A stretch of DNA of 64,000 nucleotides from Rothia nasimurium (GTDB lineage: Bacteria; Actinomycetota; Actinomycetes; Actinomycetales; Micrococcaceae): positions 1,240,001 through 1,304,000 of the forward strand of contig NZ_CP056080.1 in NCBI RefSeq assembly GCF_014217215.1, written 5' to 3'. Both the position numbers and the translations under genes were made by a program. Under the pieces are notes generated by a model. It saw only the letters and a program-made list of their open reading frames with translations, was not told the DNA's origin and did no database searches. Position 1 is the first letter of the stretch. The number at the start of each line of letters is the position of its first letter. This document shows, in pieces, positions 1-8,317 of the stretch.

Positions 1-1130
1 AAACCGTGGAGATAAGGCAGGCTTCAAGGACCTGGGCCCAGCGGGTACCGCTCAGCGTCTATACAGATAAACTTTTTATTCCGGGGAGCACTGTCAGCGC
101 GGTGGGGGAGTTGAAGGTCAGCGGAACCTACTACCGGTTGCAGGGAGCTGTGAGCCTGCTGGAGCAACCGGCTTCTGTAGCCCCTCTCTTCGAACTTAAG
201 AGCGGGTTGCGCGATAGGGCAGTGGACCACCTGGGCGCCGAACGGGCTGGCCTGCTCCTGGGTATGGCCTACGGCGATGATTCTTCACTGCCTGCACCGG
301 CTCTTTCATCTTTGCGGGTGGCCGGTCTAACGCACCTGACAGCTGTTTCGGGGGCCAACATTACCCTGATATTTGTCGTCGCCTACCGTCTGCTCTACCC
401 GCTGTGGCCCCGGCGTCCTGCCCTTATAGCAGTCGGAGTAGCCGCGTCATCGGCCTACGTCGTGCTGGTAGGGCTTGACGGTTCTGTACTCAGAGCCTGG
501 GTAATGGGGCTGCTGGGAGCTCTAGGTCTGATTCTTGGCCACGGAGCCTATCGTCTGGCTTTCCTCTCGACCTGCGTGATGGCTCTTCTTCTGGCAGCGC
601 CACCCCTTGCCACCCACTACGGCTTTATTCTCTCGGTCGTGGCTACAGCTTCCCTCCTGATACTGGCACCGGCTATCTCGCGTCTCATCAGTAGAGCGCT
701 GCCCCTTCTGCTTGCTGATCTGGTAGCCCTACCCTGTGCAGCTAGCCTCTGGTGCGCGCCGGTTATCCTGATACTTTCTGAGTCCATCTACCCCTATACA
801 GTCCTAGCTAACCTTCTGGTCGCCCCTTTGGTAGCGCCCATTACCGTACTGGGGTTGCTAGCCCTCATCGGCTACGCCCTGGGGCTAGCCCAACCCCTGC
901 TCGATGCCCTCATGAACCTCGGTGGCTTTCTTACCCAGGGGCTGCTAGCGGTTGCTACCTGGTGCTACAAGCTACCTGCAAGCCAGCTACCTCTTGCGCT
1001 TTCACCTCTCACTCTGGGGTTGACCCTGCTGGCCGTTGTGGGTATCAGCTGGCTGGTTCTCTCAGCGGACAAGTCACTCAACTCGCTGCCCGCAGCTCGC
1101 TTGCCTCGACTGCTAGGGGGCAGACCGTGA
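1..1130 (+). CDS. comEC: ComEC/Rec2 membrane channel part, 5' end off window
   Basis: DNA-uptake channel of natural competence, in the cytoplasmic membrane. The frame is open to the left edge, so the N-terminus lies outside the window. The visible protein begins in an OB-fold-like DUF4131 segment (around FIPGSTVSAVGELKVSG) and continues into the multi-spanning Competence domain, with the family-typical AVSGANITLI and VLVGLDGSVLRAWVMG stretches. In most bacteria one ComEC protein also carries a C-terminal metallo-beta-lactamase domain. Here the frame stops after a tail ending LGGRP, and that domain is encoded by the next gene, which overlaps by 4 bases (GTGA). holA follows, the usual com-holA order. 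Confidence 0.88.
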   Translation, partial: TVEIRQASRTWAQRVPLSVYTDKLFIPGSTVSAVGELKVSGTYYRLQGAVSLLEQPASVAPLFELKSGLRDRAVDHLGAERAGLLLGMAYGDDSSLPAPALSSLRVAGLTHLTAVSGANITLIFVVAYRLLYPLWPRRPALIAVGVAASSAYVVLVGLDGSVLRAWVMGLLGALGLILGHGAYRLAFLSTCVMALLLAAPPLATHYGFILSVVATASLLILAPAISRLISRALPLLLADLVALPCAASLWCAPVILILSESIYPYTVLANLLVAPLVAPITVLGLLALIGYALGLAQPLLDALMNLGGFLTQGLLAVATWCYKLPASQLPLALSPLTLGLTLLAVVGISWLVLSADKSLNSLPAARLPRLLGGRP

Positions 1131-2056
1131 ACCGCAGGAGAAACAAAAGCCTGGTTGATCTTGCCCTCATAGTGCTCGTGATAGGTCTAGCGGTATTCCT
1201 GCTGCACGACCGTTGGCCGGCTGCACACCGGGCCCCTGCCCACTGGCAGTGGATTACCTGCGATGTAGGCCAAGGAGATGCTCATCTGATCCGTACCGGC
1301 CAGCGATCGGCCTACCTTCTTGATACCGGCGACGATTACTCGGCCCTCAAGTCCTGCCTCGACTGGGCCGGGGTAGACCAGCTGGAAGCTGTGCTCATAA
1401 CCCACGCCCATAGCGACCATGATGGGGTACTACAACAGGTTCAAAGTGACTTCGCCCAGCCGACGCTGGTGACGTCACCCCATTACAGCAGACAGGGGGA
1501 GCAGACCCCGGTCACGCAAGGAACAGCTGCCTATCGGCTTGCTGCGGGCTCGGCTTTCCCCGCAGAGTCCATTACCGCAGGGCAGCACGAGGTAGCCGGT
1601 CAGCCCCTGGGCCTGGTGCTCTGGCCCCCGGAGCAGGCCCAACGAATTCCCGGCACAACCAGCTCCTCTAGCTGGATCAACAATTCCTCCCTCGTCATCC
1701 ACTGGTCATTACCGGCCAGGGAGACCGGCCAGAGGCCGCTGACCGTGCTCACCACGGGAGATCTTGAAGCGGACGCCGCCCACCGGCTTCTTACCGAATC
1801 GGCGGGGCAGGTGCCGGCCGACGTCCTTAAAATAGCCCACCACGGCTCGGCGGGCAGCGGAACCGACCTGATCATCGCAGCCAGCCCCTCCCTAGCGCTC
1901 ATCCCTGTGGGAGCAGACAACAGTTATGGGCACCCGCATGAGAGTATTCTCAGCTTCCTGAACCGGCGTTCTATCCCCGCTGCCCGCACTGACCTTTCGG
2001 GGCATCTGGCTCTGACCACCAGTGACCAGGGGATTGAGGTGACCGCCTCGGGCTAA
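1127..2056 (+). CDS. ComEC-type metallo-beta-lactamase domain protein, separately encoded
   Basis: A 309-aa protein with one N-terminal membrane segment (about residues 10-26) followed by a metallo-beta-lactamase fold. The fold has the ComEC-type TCDVGQGDAHLI entry, the metal motif HAHSDH (about residues 93-98), a later HHGS and a GHPH near the end, so the metal site looks intact. In full-length ComEC this domain is C-terminal and is proposed to degrade the non-transported DNA strand. The GTG start at 1127 overlaps the upstream TGA (GTGA) and has AGGGGG about 6 nt upstream, pointing to translational coupling. The frame stays open further upstream, inside the first gene, but that part overlaps conserved ComEC coding sequence. 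Confidence 0.85.
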   Translation: MNRRRNKSLVDLALIVLVIGLAVFLLHDRWPAAHRAPAHWQWITCDVGQGDAHLIRTGQRSAYLLDTGDDYSALKSCLDWAGVDQLEAVLITHAHSDHDGVLQQVQSDFAQPTLVTSPHYSRQGEQTPVTQGTAAYRLAAGSAFPAESITAGQHEVAGQPLGLVLWPPEQAQRIPGTTSSSSWINNSSLVIHWSLPARETGQRPLTVLTTGDLEADAAHRLLTESAGQVPADVLKIAHHGSAGSGTDLIIAASPSLALIPVGADNSYGHPHESILSFLNRRSIPAARTDLSGHLALTTSDQGIEVTASG

Positions 2057-2110
2057 ACCTGCACAAAAGCGCTTTATCTGACAAGATAGAAAGGCACCCA
2101 AGGAGGATAC

Positions 2111-3118
2111 ATGGCACGCACACCCCGCACCCGCTCAGCTGGTCCAGATAACGGCTGGCGATCGGTTCCGCTTGCTCCGCTCGTTTTGCTCTACGGCCCC
2201 GAAGAATACTTTGCCTCCCGGGCCACCCAGCGGCTCCGCCAGCTCTTTGAAGAGGCCCACGGCAGCTACGAACTCACCAGTCTCTCGGCCAAAGATTACC
2301 GGGCCGGGCAGCTAGACGTCCTTGCCAGCCCCTCCCTTTTCGACGAACCCAAAATCATTGAGGTCACCCAGGTCGCCTCCATGAGCGACGCCTTCCTGCA
2401 GGACGCCCTTGCCTATGCCGCTGCACCCCACGACTCCACCCTAGTGGTACTGCACCACGCAGGAGGTAACAGAGGCAAAAAGCTCATTGATACCATCAAG
2501 GCCAACAAGTCCTACCCGGTGGTTGAGTGTAAAGCCCTTAAAAATGAACGCGACCGGCTGGACTTCGTCATTTACGAGTTCCGCTCAGCCCAGCGCTCTA
2601 TTGACCCGCCCGCAGCGGCAGCCCTCGCGGCAGCAACCAGTGATATTTCAGAACTAGCCTCGGCTACCCGCCAGCTCATTGCAGATGAGCCGGGTACCAT
2701 CACTGTAGATACCATCGACCGCTACTTTGGCGGCCGTACCGAGGTCACCGCCTTTAAGGTGGGTGATGCTGCGGTAGCGGGCAACAGCAGGGAAGCTATT
2801 AAACTGCTCCGCCAGGCGATCGATACCGGAAGCGACCCTATCCCCATCCTGGGTGCCCTGGCTGCCCGCATGCGCAACATTGCCAAAGTACACGGGGTGC
2901 GTGGTAACTCCAACCAACTGGCGGGTGACCTTAAGATAGCTCCCTGGCAGGTAGAAGCTGCCCAGCGGGATTCCCGCAGGTATGCGCCTGCCGACCTGGC
3001 CCGCGTCCTTGCCCTGCTGGCCGATACTGATGCCCAGCTCAAGGGCGAGAACCTTGACTCTTTCTACCCCCTAGAAAAAGCCGTCCTGGCTATTTCCCAG
3101 GCCTCCCGCACCCACTAG
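2111..3118 (+). CDS. holA: DNA polymerase III subunit delta
   Basis: Clamp-loader delta subunit (335 aa), which opens the beta sliding clamp during replication. The sequence has the HolA N-terminal pattern (LLYGPEEYFASRATQRLR, then SPSLFDEPKIIEV) and the C-terminal clamp-loader collar domain (PWQVEAAQRDSRRYAPADL). The ATG start has a strong AAGGAGG 6-8 nt upstream. Its position directly after the comEC genes matches the conserved actinobacterial order. A strong hairpin follows the stop codon. Confidence 0.93.
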   Translation: MARTPRTRSAGPDNGWRSVPLAPLVLLYGPEEYFASRATQRLRQLFEEAHGSYELTSLSAKDYRAGQLDVLASPSLFDEPKIIEVTQVASMSDAFLQDALAYAAAPHDSTLVVLHHAGGNRGKKLIDTIKANKSYPVVECKALKNERDRLDFVIYEFRSAQRSIDPPAAAALAAATSDISELASATRQLIADEPGTITVDTIDRYFGGRTEVTAFKVGDAAVAGNSREAIKLLRQAIDTGSDPIPILGALAARMRNIAKVHGVRGNSNQLAGDLKIAPWQVEAAQRDSRRYAPADLARVLALLADTDAQLKGENLDSFYPLEKAVLAISQASRTH

Positions 3119-3134
3119 CGACAGGGCAAGAAAG

Positions 3135-3174
3135 CACAAGGCCCCGCTCCCATAAAAGGGAGCGGGGCCTTGTG
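3135..3174. terminator. bidirectional terminator holA / rpsT
   Basis: A 17-bp perfect stem (CACAAGGCCCCGCTCCC with its complement) and a 6-nt loop lie between the convergent holA and rpsT genes. It can end transcription from both sides. Confidence 0.85.
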
Positions 3175-3219
3175 TCACTTCGCTCTTAGACGCCGGCTAG
3201 AGGGGCCGGAATATAGAAC

Positions 3220-3483
3220 TTAGGAAAGCTTGTTGACGAGAACGGTCAGACCGGACTTCTTGTTAGCTGCGTTCTTCTTGTGCAGAACACCCTTAGAAAC
3301 AGCCTTGTCCAGCTTGCGGTTCGCAACACGAAGAGCTTCAGTTGCTGCTTCAACGTTCTGAGCTTCAACTGCCTCGTTGACCTTACGGATGGAGGTCTTG
3401 AGATCTGACTTGATTGCGTTGTTGCGCAGACGAGCCTTCTCGTTGGTGAGGATGCGCTTCTTCTGGGACTTGATGTTAGCCAC
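3220..3483 (-). CDS. rpsT: 30S ribosomal protein S20
   Basis: An 87-aa basic helical protein of the small ribosomal subunit. It starts [20 protein letters not shown], the S20 signature, and ends in the expected [11 protein letters not shown] region. The start codon is GTG, with a weak AGAAAG purine tract upstream; non-ATG starts are common for S20 and can limit its translation. It is the only gene on this strand up to the convergent holA terminator. Confidence 0.97.
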   Translation of the reverse strand: MANIKSQKKRILTNEKARLRNNAIKSDLKTSIRKVNEAVEAQNVEAATEALRVANRKLDKAVSKGVLHKKNAANKKSGLTVLVNKLS

Positions 3484-3809
3484 GATTAAAAACTTTCTGT
3501 TTTTGTCTAATTGGTCGGTGAGGGCTGCGCTGACCGGTCATCGACTGAGCGGCGTGGGGATGCCTATGGCAACCAGTCAGCAGTGCCCGATGACCATCGG
3601 ACACACAAGGGTTAACTTTATCAGCTCCGCCCCAGCTTAGGGCAGAGATATAAGCAACAATTTTTCTTAGACCCTGCCAGGTTGGGGGGAGCAGGCTTGC
3701 AGCGAAGCTGCTGGCTTCGGGGCTGGCGTGAATCGCTTGTGAGCGAAGCGAACCGGCGAGAGGGTCGGCAGCGAGCGCGAGCCTGTGTAACCCCTTTGAG
3801 TTAAGTCTC
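3484..3809. other. noncoding interval with structured element
   Basis: 326 bp between the PemK-like gene and rpsT, both on the minus strand. The half next to rpsT is its promoter and leader region. The half next to the PemK-like gene (about 3668-3770) is rich in short hairpins. GACCCT (3670-3675) can pair with AGGGTC (3760-3765). Inside that closing pair are GCAGC-gaa-GCTGC and TCGCT-tgtg-AGCGA. No good open reading frame and no tRNA-like T-arm are seen. It could be the terminator of the PemK-like gene, a small RNA or a dispersed repeat. Confidence 0.4.
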
Positions 3810-4409
3810 TTAGCGACGGCGGTAGGCCTCGGCGATGAAGTCGAAGGTTGCCCGGTCCATGATGGCCCCCTCACGGCGGATACCGTTCGGGTTGAGCTGG
3901 ATGACCCGGTTGAGCTTGACCTCAGAGTCACGCCCTTCCTTGTCCCATACGCCTGCACCGATGTCCAGGTAGTTGGGGTCGGCGGTGCGGGAGTTGGAGT
4001 GGTCCTTGCTGGTGAGCATCAGCCCTAGAAGGTAGGAACCGGAGCGTCCGATGACTAGGACTGGGCGGTCCTTGCCCTGGCTGTAGTCCTCTTCGAAGGG
4101 GACCCAGGCCCAGACGACTTCACCGGGATCGGCGTCGCCGTCGAGAGCGGGGGAGTAGTCAAAGGCTACCGAGCCGAAGTAATCGCCGGGGTAGCCGCCC
4201 TGTTCCCAGCTTCCGGTGGAGGGGGCGGACGCTGCTGTCCCGTTTCCTGCCGGGTAGCCGGTGGCGTAGGGGTTAGAGGGGGCTGAGGGGCGGGAGTCTG
4301 TGCCCTGCTGCTTATTCTTCTGGTTCTGGTACTTGTTCCATTCCCGGTAGATGCGCTGGCCGATGTTCAGTGCCTGCTGGACGGTTCGCATGTTGATCTT
4401 CATGGTCAC
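3810..4409 (-). CDS. PemK/MazF-like protein with N-terminal extension, no antitoxin
   Basis: A 199-aa protein. The N-terminal third begins with a helix (about 1-30) followed by a low-complexity Gln/Pro/Ser/Gly linker. Residues from about 95 on match the PemK/MazF fold: PGEVVWAWVPFEED, then GKDRPVLVIG and the C-terminal helix with DRATFDFIAEAYRR. MazF toxins are mRNA endonucleases, but no antitoxin-sized gene adjoins this one and its neighbours are housekeeping genes, so a conserved cellular role is at least as likely as a toxin-antitoxin role. The GTG start at 4409 has GAGGAG 11 nt upstream; an ATG two codons later is possible. Confidence 0.78.
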   Translation of the reverse strand: MTMKINMRTVQQALNIGQRIYREWNKYQNQKNKQQGTDSRPSAPSNPYATGYPAGNGTAASAPSTGSWEQGGYPGDYFGSVAFDYSPALDGDADPGEVVWAWVPFEEDYSQGKDRPVLVIGRSGSYLLGLMLTSKDHSNSRTADPNYLDIGAGVWDKEGRDSEVKLNRVIQLNPNGIRREGAIMDRATFDFIAEAYRRR

Positions 4410-4546
4410 TACAATAATCGCTCCTCATCGGCGCGCGAGCAGACACGCACCGGCTAAATGTGAGAAACTGGTTAACTGATTTCTACCGTCAGAGACCCGG
4501 TAGGCTCCCATGAGCTTTCTGAGAGTCGTGAAAGGACCCAACACAC

Positions 4547-6403
4547 GTGTCACCCTTGGCGACCAACCCGCCCAAACCGGCGGCCACTGACCCTTCCGTT
4601 ATCCGTAACTTCTGCATCATTGCGCATATTGACCACGGTAAGTCCACCCTGGCTGACCGCATGCTGCAGGCCACCGGCGTGGTTACTCCGCGCGAGATGA
4701 AGGCCCAGTACCTTGACCGCATGGATATCGAGCGTGAGCGCGGTATCACTATTAAGTCCCAGGCTGTTCGTATGCCCTGGGAGGTTGACGGTGTCAACTA
4801 TGCCCTGAACATGATTGACACCCCCGGTCACGTGGACTTCACCTACGAGGTCTCCCGTTCTCTGGCTGCGTGTGAGGGTGCCTTGCTACTGGTAGATGCT
4901 GCTCAGGGTATTGAGGCTCAGACCCTGGCCAACCTCTACCTGGCTATGGAAAATGACCTGACCATTATTCCGGTGCTCAATAAGATTGACCTTCCGGCAG
5001 CCCAGCCCGATAAGTATGCCGAGGAACTGGCTAACCTAATTGGCGTTGAGCCTGAGGATGTGCTGCGGGTTTCGGGTAAGACCGGTGAGGGCGTACCCGA
5101 GCTGCTGGACCGTATCGTTGAGCTGCTGCCCGCGCCCGAGGGTCAGGCTGATGCCCCCGCTCGCGCCATGATTTTTGACTCTGTCTACGACTCCTACCGC
5201 GGTGTGGTCACCTATGTTCGTGTGGTGGACGGCAAGCTGGAACCCCGCCAGAAGATTAAGATGATGTCTACCGGCGCAGAGCATGACCTGCTGGAAATCG
5301 GTGTGATTTCTCCCGAGCCCAAGCCGACCGAGGGCCTGGGCATGGGCGAGGTAGGCTACCTGATTACCGGTGTGAAGGACGTCCGCCTGTCCCGCGTGGG
5401 TGATACCGTCACCGGTGCCCACAAGCCTGCCGCAGAAGAGCTGGGTGGCTACGAGGACCCCAAGCCCATGGTTTTCTCGGGCCTCTTCCCGATTGACGGC
5501 TCTGACTACCCGGCCCTGCGTGACGCCCTCGATAAGCTGCAGCTCAACGACGCCGCCCTGATTTTCGAGCCTGAGACCTCTGCGGCTCTGGGCTTTGGTT
5601 TCCGCTGTGGCTTCTTGGGGTTGCTCCACCTTGAAATTGTGCGTGAACGCCTGGAACGCGAGTTCAACCTCGACCTGATTTCTACTGCCCCCAACGTTAT
5701 CTACGATGTGGTGGCTGAGGACGGCACCGCTCAGCGCGTGACCAACCCCTCCGAGTTCCCCGAGGGTAAGGTCGCAACCATTCGCGAACCTATGGTGGCC
5801 TGCACCATCATTGCCCCGAACGAGTTTGTGGGTGCGATTATGGAGCTGTGCCAGTCCCGTCGCGGCACCATGGGCGGCATGGACTACCTTTCCCAGGATC
5901 GTGTGGAACTGCGCTACCGCCTACCCCTGGCCGAAATTGTTTTTGACTTCTTCGACCAGCTCAAATCTAAGACCCGCGGTTATGCTTCTCTGGACTGGAA
6001 GTTTGACGGTGAGGAAGAAGCCGATCTGGTCAAGGTCGATATTCTGCTGCAGGGCGAGAAGGTTGACGCTTTCTCGGCCATTACCCACCGCGATAAGGCC
6101 TACTCCTACGGCGTGATGATGACCGGCAAGCTGCGTGAGCTGATTCCTCGTCAGCAGTTCGAGGTGCCGATTCAGGCTGCTATTGGCTCTCGCATTATTG
6201 CCCGTGAGAATATTCGCGCTATGCGTAAGGACGTTCTCTCTAAGTGCTACGGTGGCGATATTTCGCGTAAGCGTAAGCTGCTGGAGAAGCAGAAGGAAGG
6301 TAAGAAGCGTATGAAGATGGTGGGCCGTGTTGAGGTTCCCCAGGAAGCCTTCATCGCTGCCCTGTCTTCCGGTGAAGAAGGTAAGGACAAGGGCAAGAAG
6401 TAA
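4547..6403 (+). CDS. lepA: translation elongation factor 4 (LepA) GTPase
   Basis: A 618-aa ribosome-associated GTPase that acts during translation and ribosome assembly. G1 is AHIDHGKS (about residues 26-33), the switch region carries RERGITI, G3 is DTPGH and G4 NKID. EF-G-like domains follow, and the C-terminal domain typical of LepA ends in a lysine-rich tail. The GTG start has GAAAGGA about 10 nt upstream. Its stop codon overlaps the ATG of hemW by one base, so the two are co-translated. Confidence 0.97.
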   Translation: MSPLATNPPKPAATDPSVIRNFCIIAHIDHGKSTLADRMLQATGVVTPREMKAQYLDRMDIERERGITIKSQAVRMPWEVDGVNYALNMIDTPGHVDFTYEVSRSLAACEGALLLVDAAQGIEAQTLANLYLAMENDLTIIPVLNKIDLPAAQPDKYAEELANLIGVEPEDVLRVSGKTGEGVPELLDRIVELLPAPEGQADAPARAMIFDSVYDSYRGVVTYVRVVDGKLEPRQKIKMMSTGAEHDLLEIGVISPEPKPTEGLGMGEVGYLITGVKDVRLSRVGDTVTGAHKPAAEELGGYEDPKPMVFSGLFPIDGSDYPALRDALDKLQLNDAALIFEPETSAALGFGFRCGFLGLLHLEIVRERLEREFNLDLISTAPNVIYDVVAEDGTAQRVTNPSEFPEGKVATIREPMVACTIIAPNEFVGAIMELCQSRRGTMGGMDYLSQDRVELRYRLPLAEIVFDFFDQLKSKTRGYASLDWKFDGEEEADLVKVDILLQGEKVDAFSAITHRDKAYSYGVMMTGKLRELIPRQQFEVPIQAAIGSRIIARENIRAMRKDVLSKCYGGDISRKRKLLEKQKEGKKRMKMVGRVEVPQEAFIAALSSGEEGKDKGKK

Positions 6404-7653
6404 TGCCAGCCCAGCCTCTGGGCGCTCCGGCCCCTTTGGACGGCAGAATCCCCGTTGATTCTGCCGTCCACGGCGTTGAGCGCGATTTTTCTCTCTACGT
6501 ACACGTGCCGTTTTGCTCGGTACGGTGCGGCTACTGTGACTTCAATACCTACGCCACCGAGGATTTCGGTAACGGGGTGGGTTTGGGTACCTATGCCGAG
6601 GACGCCATCGCTGAGTTGCGCTTTGCCCGGCAGGTTTTGCGCGAGTCGGGTGTTGCTGACCGTCCGCTTTACTCTGTCTTTTTTGGCGGGGGCACCCCCA
6701 CCAAGCTGCCTGCAGCTGATCTTGTGAAGATTCTGCGCGAAGCGGTTGAGCTGTTTGGTGTAGAAGAGGGTGCTGAGGTAACGACCGAGGCTAACCCCGA
6801 CTCGGTGACCCGCGAGGATCTTGAGACGCTGAAGGCCGGTGGCTTTACCCGGGTCTCCTTCGGTATGCAGTCGGTGGTACCTGAGGTGCTTGAGGTGCTT
6901 GATCGTACCCACACTCCGGCGAATGTTCCCAAGGTGGTCGCCTGGGCCAAAGAGGTTGGGCTTCAGGTGTCGGTTGACCTGATTTACGGGTCGCCGGGGG
7001 AGAGCCTGGCCCAGTGGGAGCAGTCGGTGCGGGCAGCGGTATCGTATGCCCCTGACCATATTTCTGCCTATTCACTTATCGTTGAAGAGGGTACCAAGCT
7101 GGCTGCCCAGATTCGGCGGGGCGATTACACCATGCCCGATGAAGACCTCATGGCGGACATGTACCTGCTGGCTGAGCAGATCTTCAATGAGGCCGGCTAC
7201 CACTGGTATGAGGTGTCGAACTACGCCAAGTCACCGGATCATCGCTCCCGCCATAACTATGCCTACTGGCGAAACCAGGACTGGTGGGGCATTGGCCCCG
7301 GCGCCCACTCACACGTGAACGGCACCCGCTGGTGGAATCTCAAACACCCGGTACCCTATGCCAACCGAGTCCGGGCTGGCCAGAGCCCGGCTGCTGCCCG
7401 CGAGGTTTTGGGGGAGCAGACCCGCAGGTTTGAGGACATCATGCTGCAGGTCAGGGTTATTGACGGCTTAGACATTTCCCGCCTGATGGAGGGTGGCGAT
7501 GCTGCCCGAATCGAGGCGTCCCTGAACTGGCTTCAGGGGCAGGGTTTGATTGATCCCGAGGCGAGAGCGGGCGGACGCGTGCAGCTCACCCTCCAGGGGC
7601 GCCTGCTGGGCGACGCGGTGACCAGGGAGCTCCTCCCCGATATCGACAGCTAG
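6403..7653 (+). CDS. hemW: radical SAM HemW (coproporphyrinogen III oxidase-like, heme chaperone)
   Basis: A 416-aa radical SAM protein. The CxxxCxxC iron-sulfur motif is CSVRCGYC (Cys 38, 42 and 45), preceded by YVHVPF and followed by CDFNTY, as in HemW. FFGGGTPTKL and GMQSVVPEVLEVLDRTH are further family marks. HemW proteins are related to HemN but act in heme trafficking rather than as the oxidase. The lepA-hemW order (TAATG overlap) is widely conserved. A 40-bp palindromic terminator follows. Confidence 0.93.
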   Translation: MPAQPLGAPAPLDGRIPVDSAVHGVERDFSLYVHVPFCSVRCGYCDFNTYATEDFGNGVGLGTYAEDAIAELRFARQVLRESGVADRPLYSVFFGGGTPTKLPAADLVKILREAVELFGVEEGAEVTTEANPDSVTREDLETLKAGGFTRVSFGMQSVVPEVLEVLDRTHTPANVPKVVAWAKEVGLQVSVDLIYGSPGESLAQWEQSVRAAVSYAPDHISAYSLIVEEGTKLAAQIRRGDYTMPDEDLMADMYLLAEQIFNEAGYHWYEVSNYAKSPDHRSRHNYAYWRNQDWWGIGPGAHSHVNGTRWWNLKHPVPYANRVRAGQSPAAAREVLGEQTRRFEDIMLQVRVIDGLDISRLMEGGDAARIEASLNWLQGQGLIDPEARAGGRVQLTLQGRLLGDAVTRELLPDIDS

Positions 7654-7680
7654 CTACTTTGCCCCACCAGGGGGAAACGA

Positions 7681-7720
7681 AAGGGGGCGGTCTGACTCAG
7701 CTGAGTCAGACCGCCCCCTT
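7681..7720. terminator. bidirectional terminator, 40-bp perfect palindrome
   Basis: AAGGGGGCGGTCTGACTCAG is followed directly by its exact reverse complement, between the convergent hemW and DUF4870 genes. Either strand gives a strong hairpin ending in TT. Confidence 0.85.
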
Positions 7721-7742
7721 CATGTTCTAGAAGCCCGGGTGC

Positions 7743-8159
7743 CTACTTACCGCGGCGAGTGAGCTTGCTGAAAAGACGGGTATTGCCCTTGTACTGGTAG
7801 GGGTTGCCACGGGTTACCTTTACACCGGCAATCAGAGCTGAGATAGCCAGGTAGGTCCAGGCCAGGGCAGCGATGAGGCCGAAGAGCCAGCCGATAGCCG
7901 GAATGTTGCTGAGCATAATAGAGACAGCCAGAACCAGGGTGGGCAGCAGGGTGAAGTCGAGAGCTTCACGGGATTCCTGCTCGGTGAAGGGGCCGCGGCC
8001 TCGGTAGAGGTAGTAGATGACGGCCGCGGGAATACAACCTAGCACGCCCCCAAAGTGTGCAGCGGTTGCGATATTTCGGTCTGCGCTAACAGACAGGTGT
8101 GCAGCGGTTGCAGGTGACCCCTTGTAGGGAGTCGAGGAAGGTGCTGATGCGGTCTTCAA
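7743..8159 (-). CDS. DUF4870 membrane protein
   Basis: A 138-aa small integral membrane protein of unknown function. The DUF4870 pattern is seen in HFGGVLGCIPAAVIYYLYRG, then FTEQESREALDFTL, and two further membrane segments around IPAIGWLFGLIAALAWTYL. The start is a TTG at 8159 with AGAGAAG upstream. The N-terminal 30 residues contain ATAAH twice, because of a direct DNA repeat (GTGCAGCGGTTGC, near 8057 and 8099). It is a single-gene unit convergent with hemW. Confidence 0.75.
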   Translation of the reverse strand: MKTASAPSSTPYKGSPATAAHLSVSADRNIATAAHFGGVLGCIPAAVIYYLYRGRGPFTEQESREALDFTLLPTLVLAVSIMLSNIPAIGWLFGLIAALAWTYLAISALIAGVKVTRGNPYQYKGNTRLFSKLTRRGK

Positions 8160-8317
8160 GAATTCTTCTCTTTGAGGTTGAAAGGGCGAATGAGTGATGT
8201 GCGGGCTGTAAGCCCATCAAACACAATTTTAGTCAAAGCTAGGGGAGGACGGTATATGTGAAGCCTACGAATTTATGGGGGAGCAGGACGATATTTGTCA
8301 CACCGCCTGTACCCGCT

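Noticed and set aside
962..1126. Longer version of the metallo-beta-lactamase gene starting inside comEC
   Set aside because: It would overlap conserved ComEC coding sequence by 165 bp. The GTG at 1127 has a ribosome-binding site and the usual overlap geometry.
3484..3809. tRNA or toxin-antitoxin antitoxin gene
   Set aside because: No T-arm signature and no frame with a start site of antitoxin size.
6247..7059. 270-codon minus-strand frame over the lepA-hemW junction
   Set aside because: It lies opposite conserved coding sequence and shows no family pattern.
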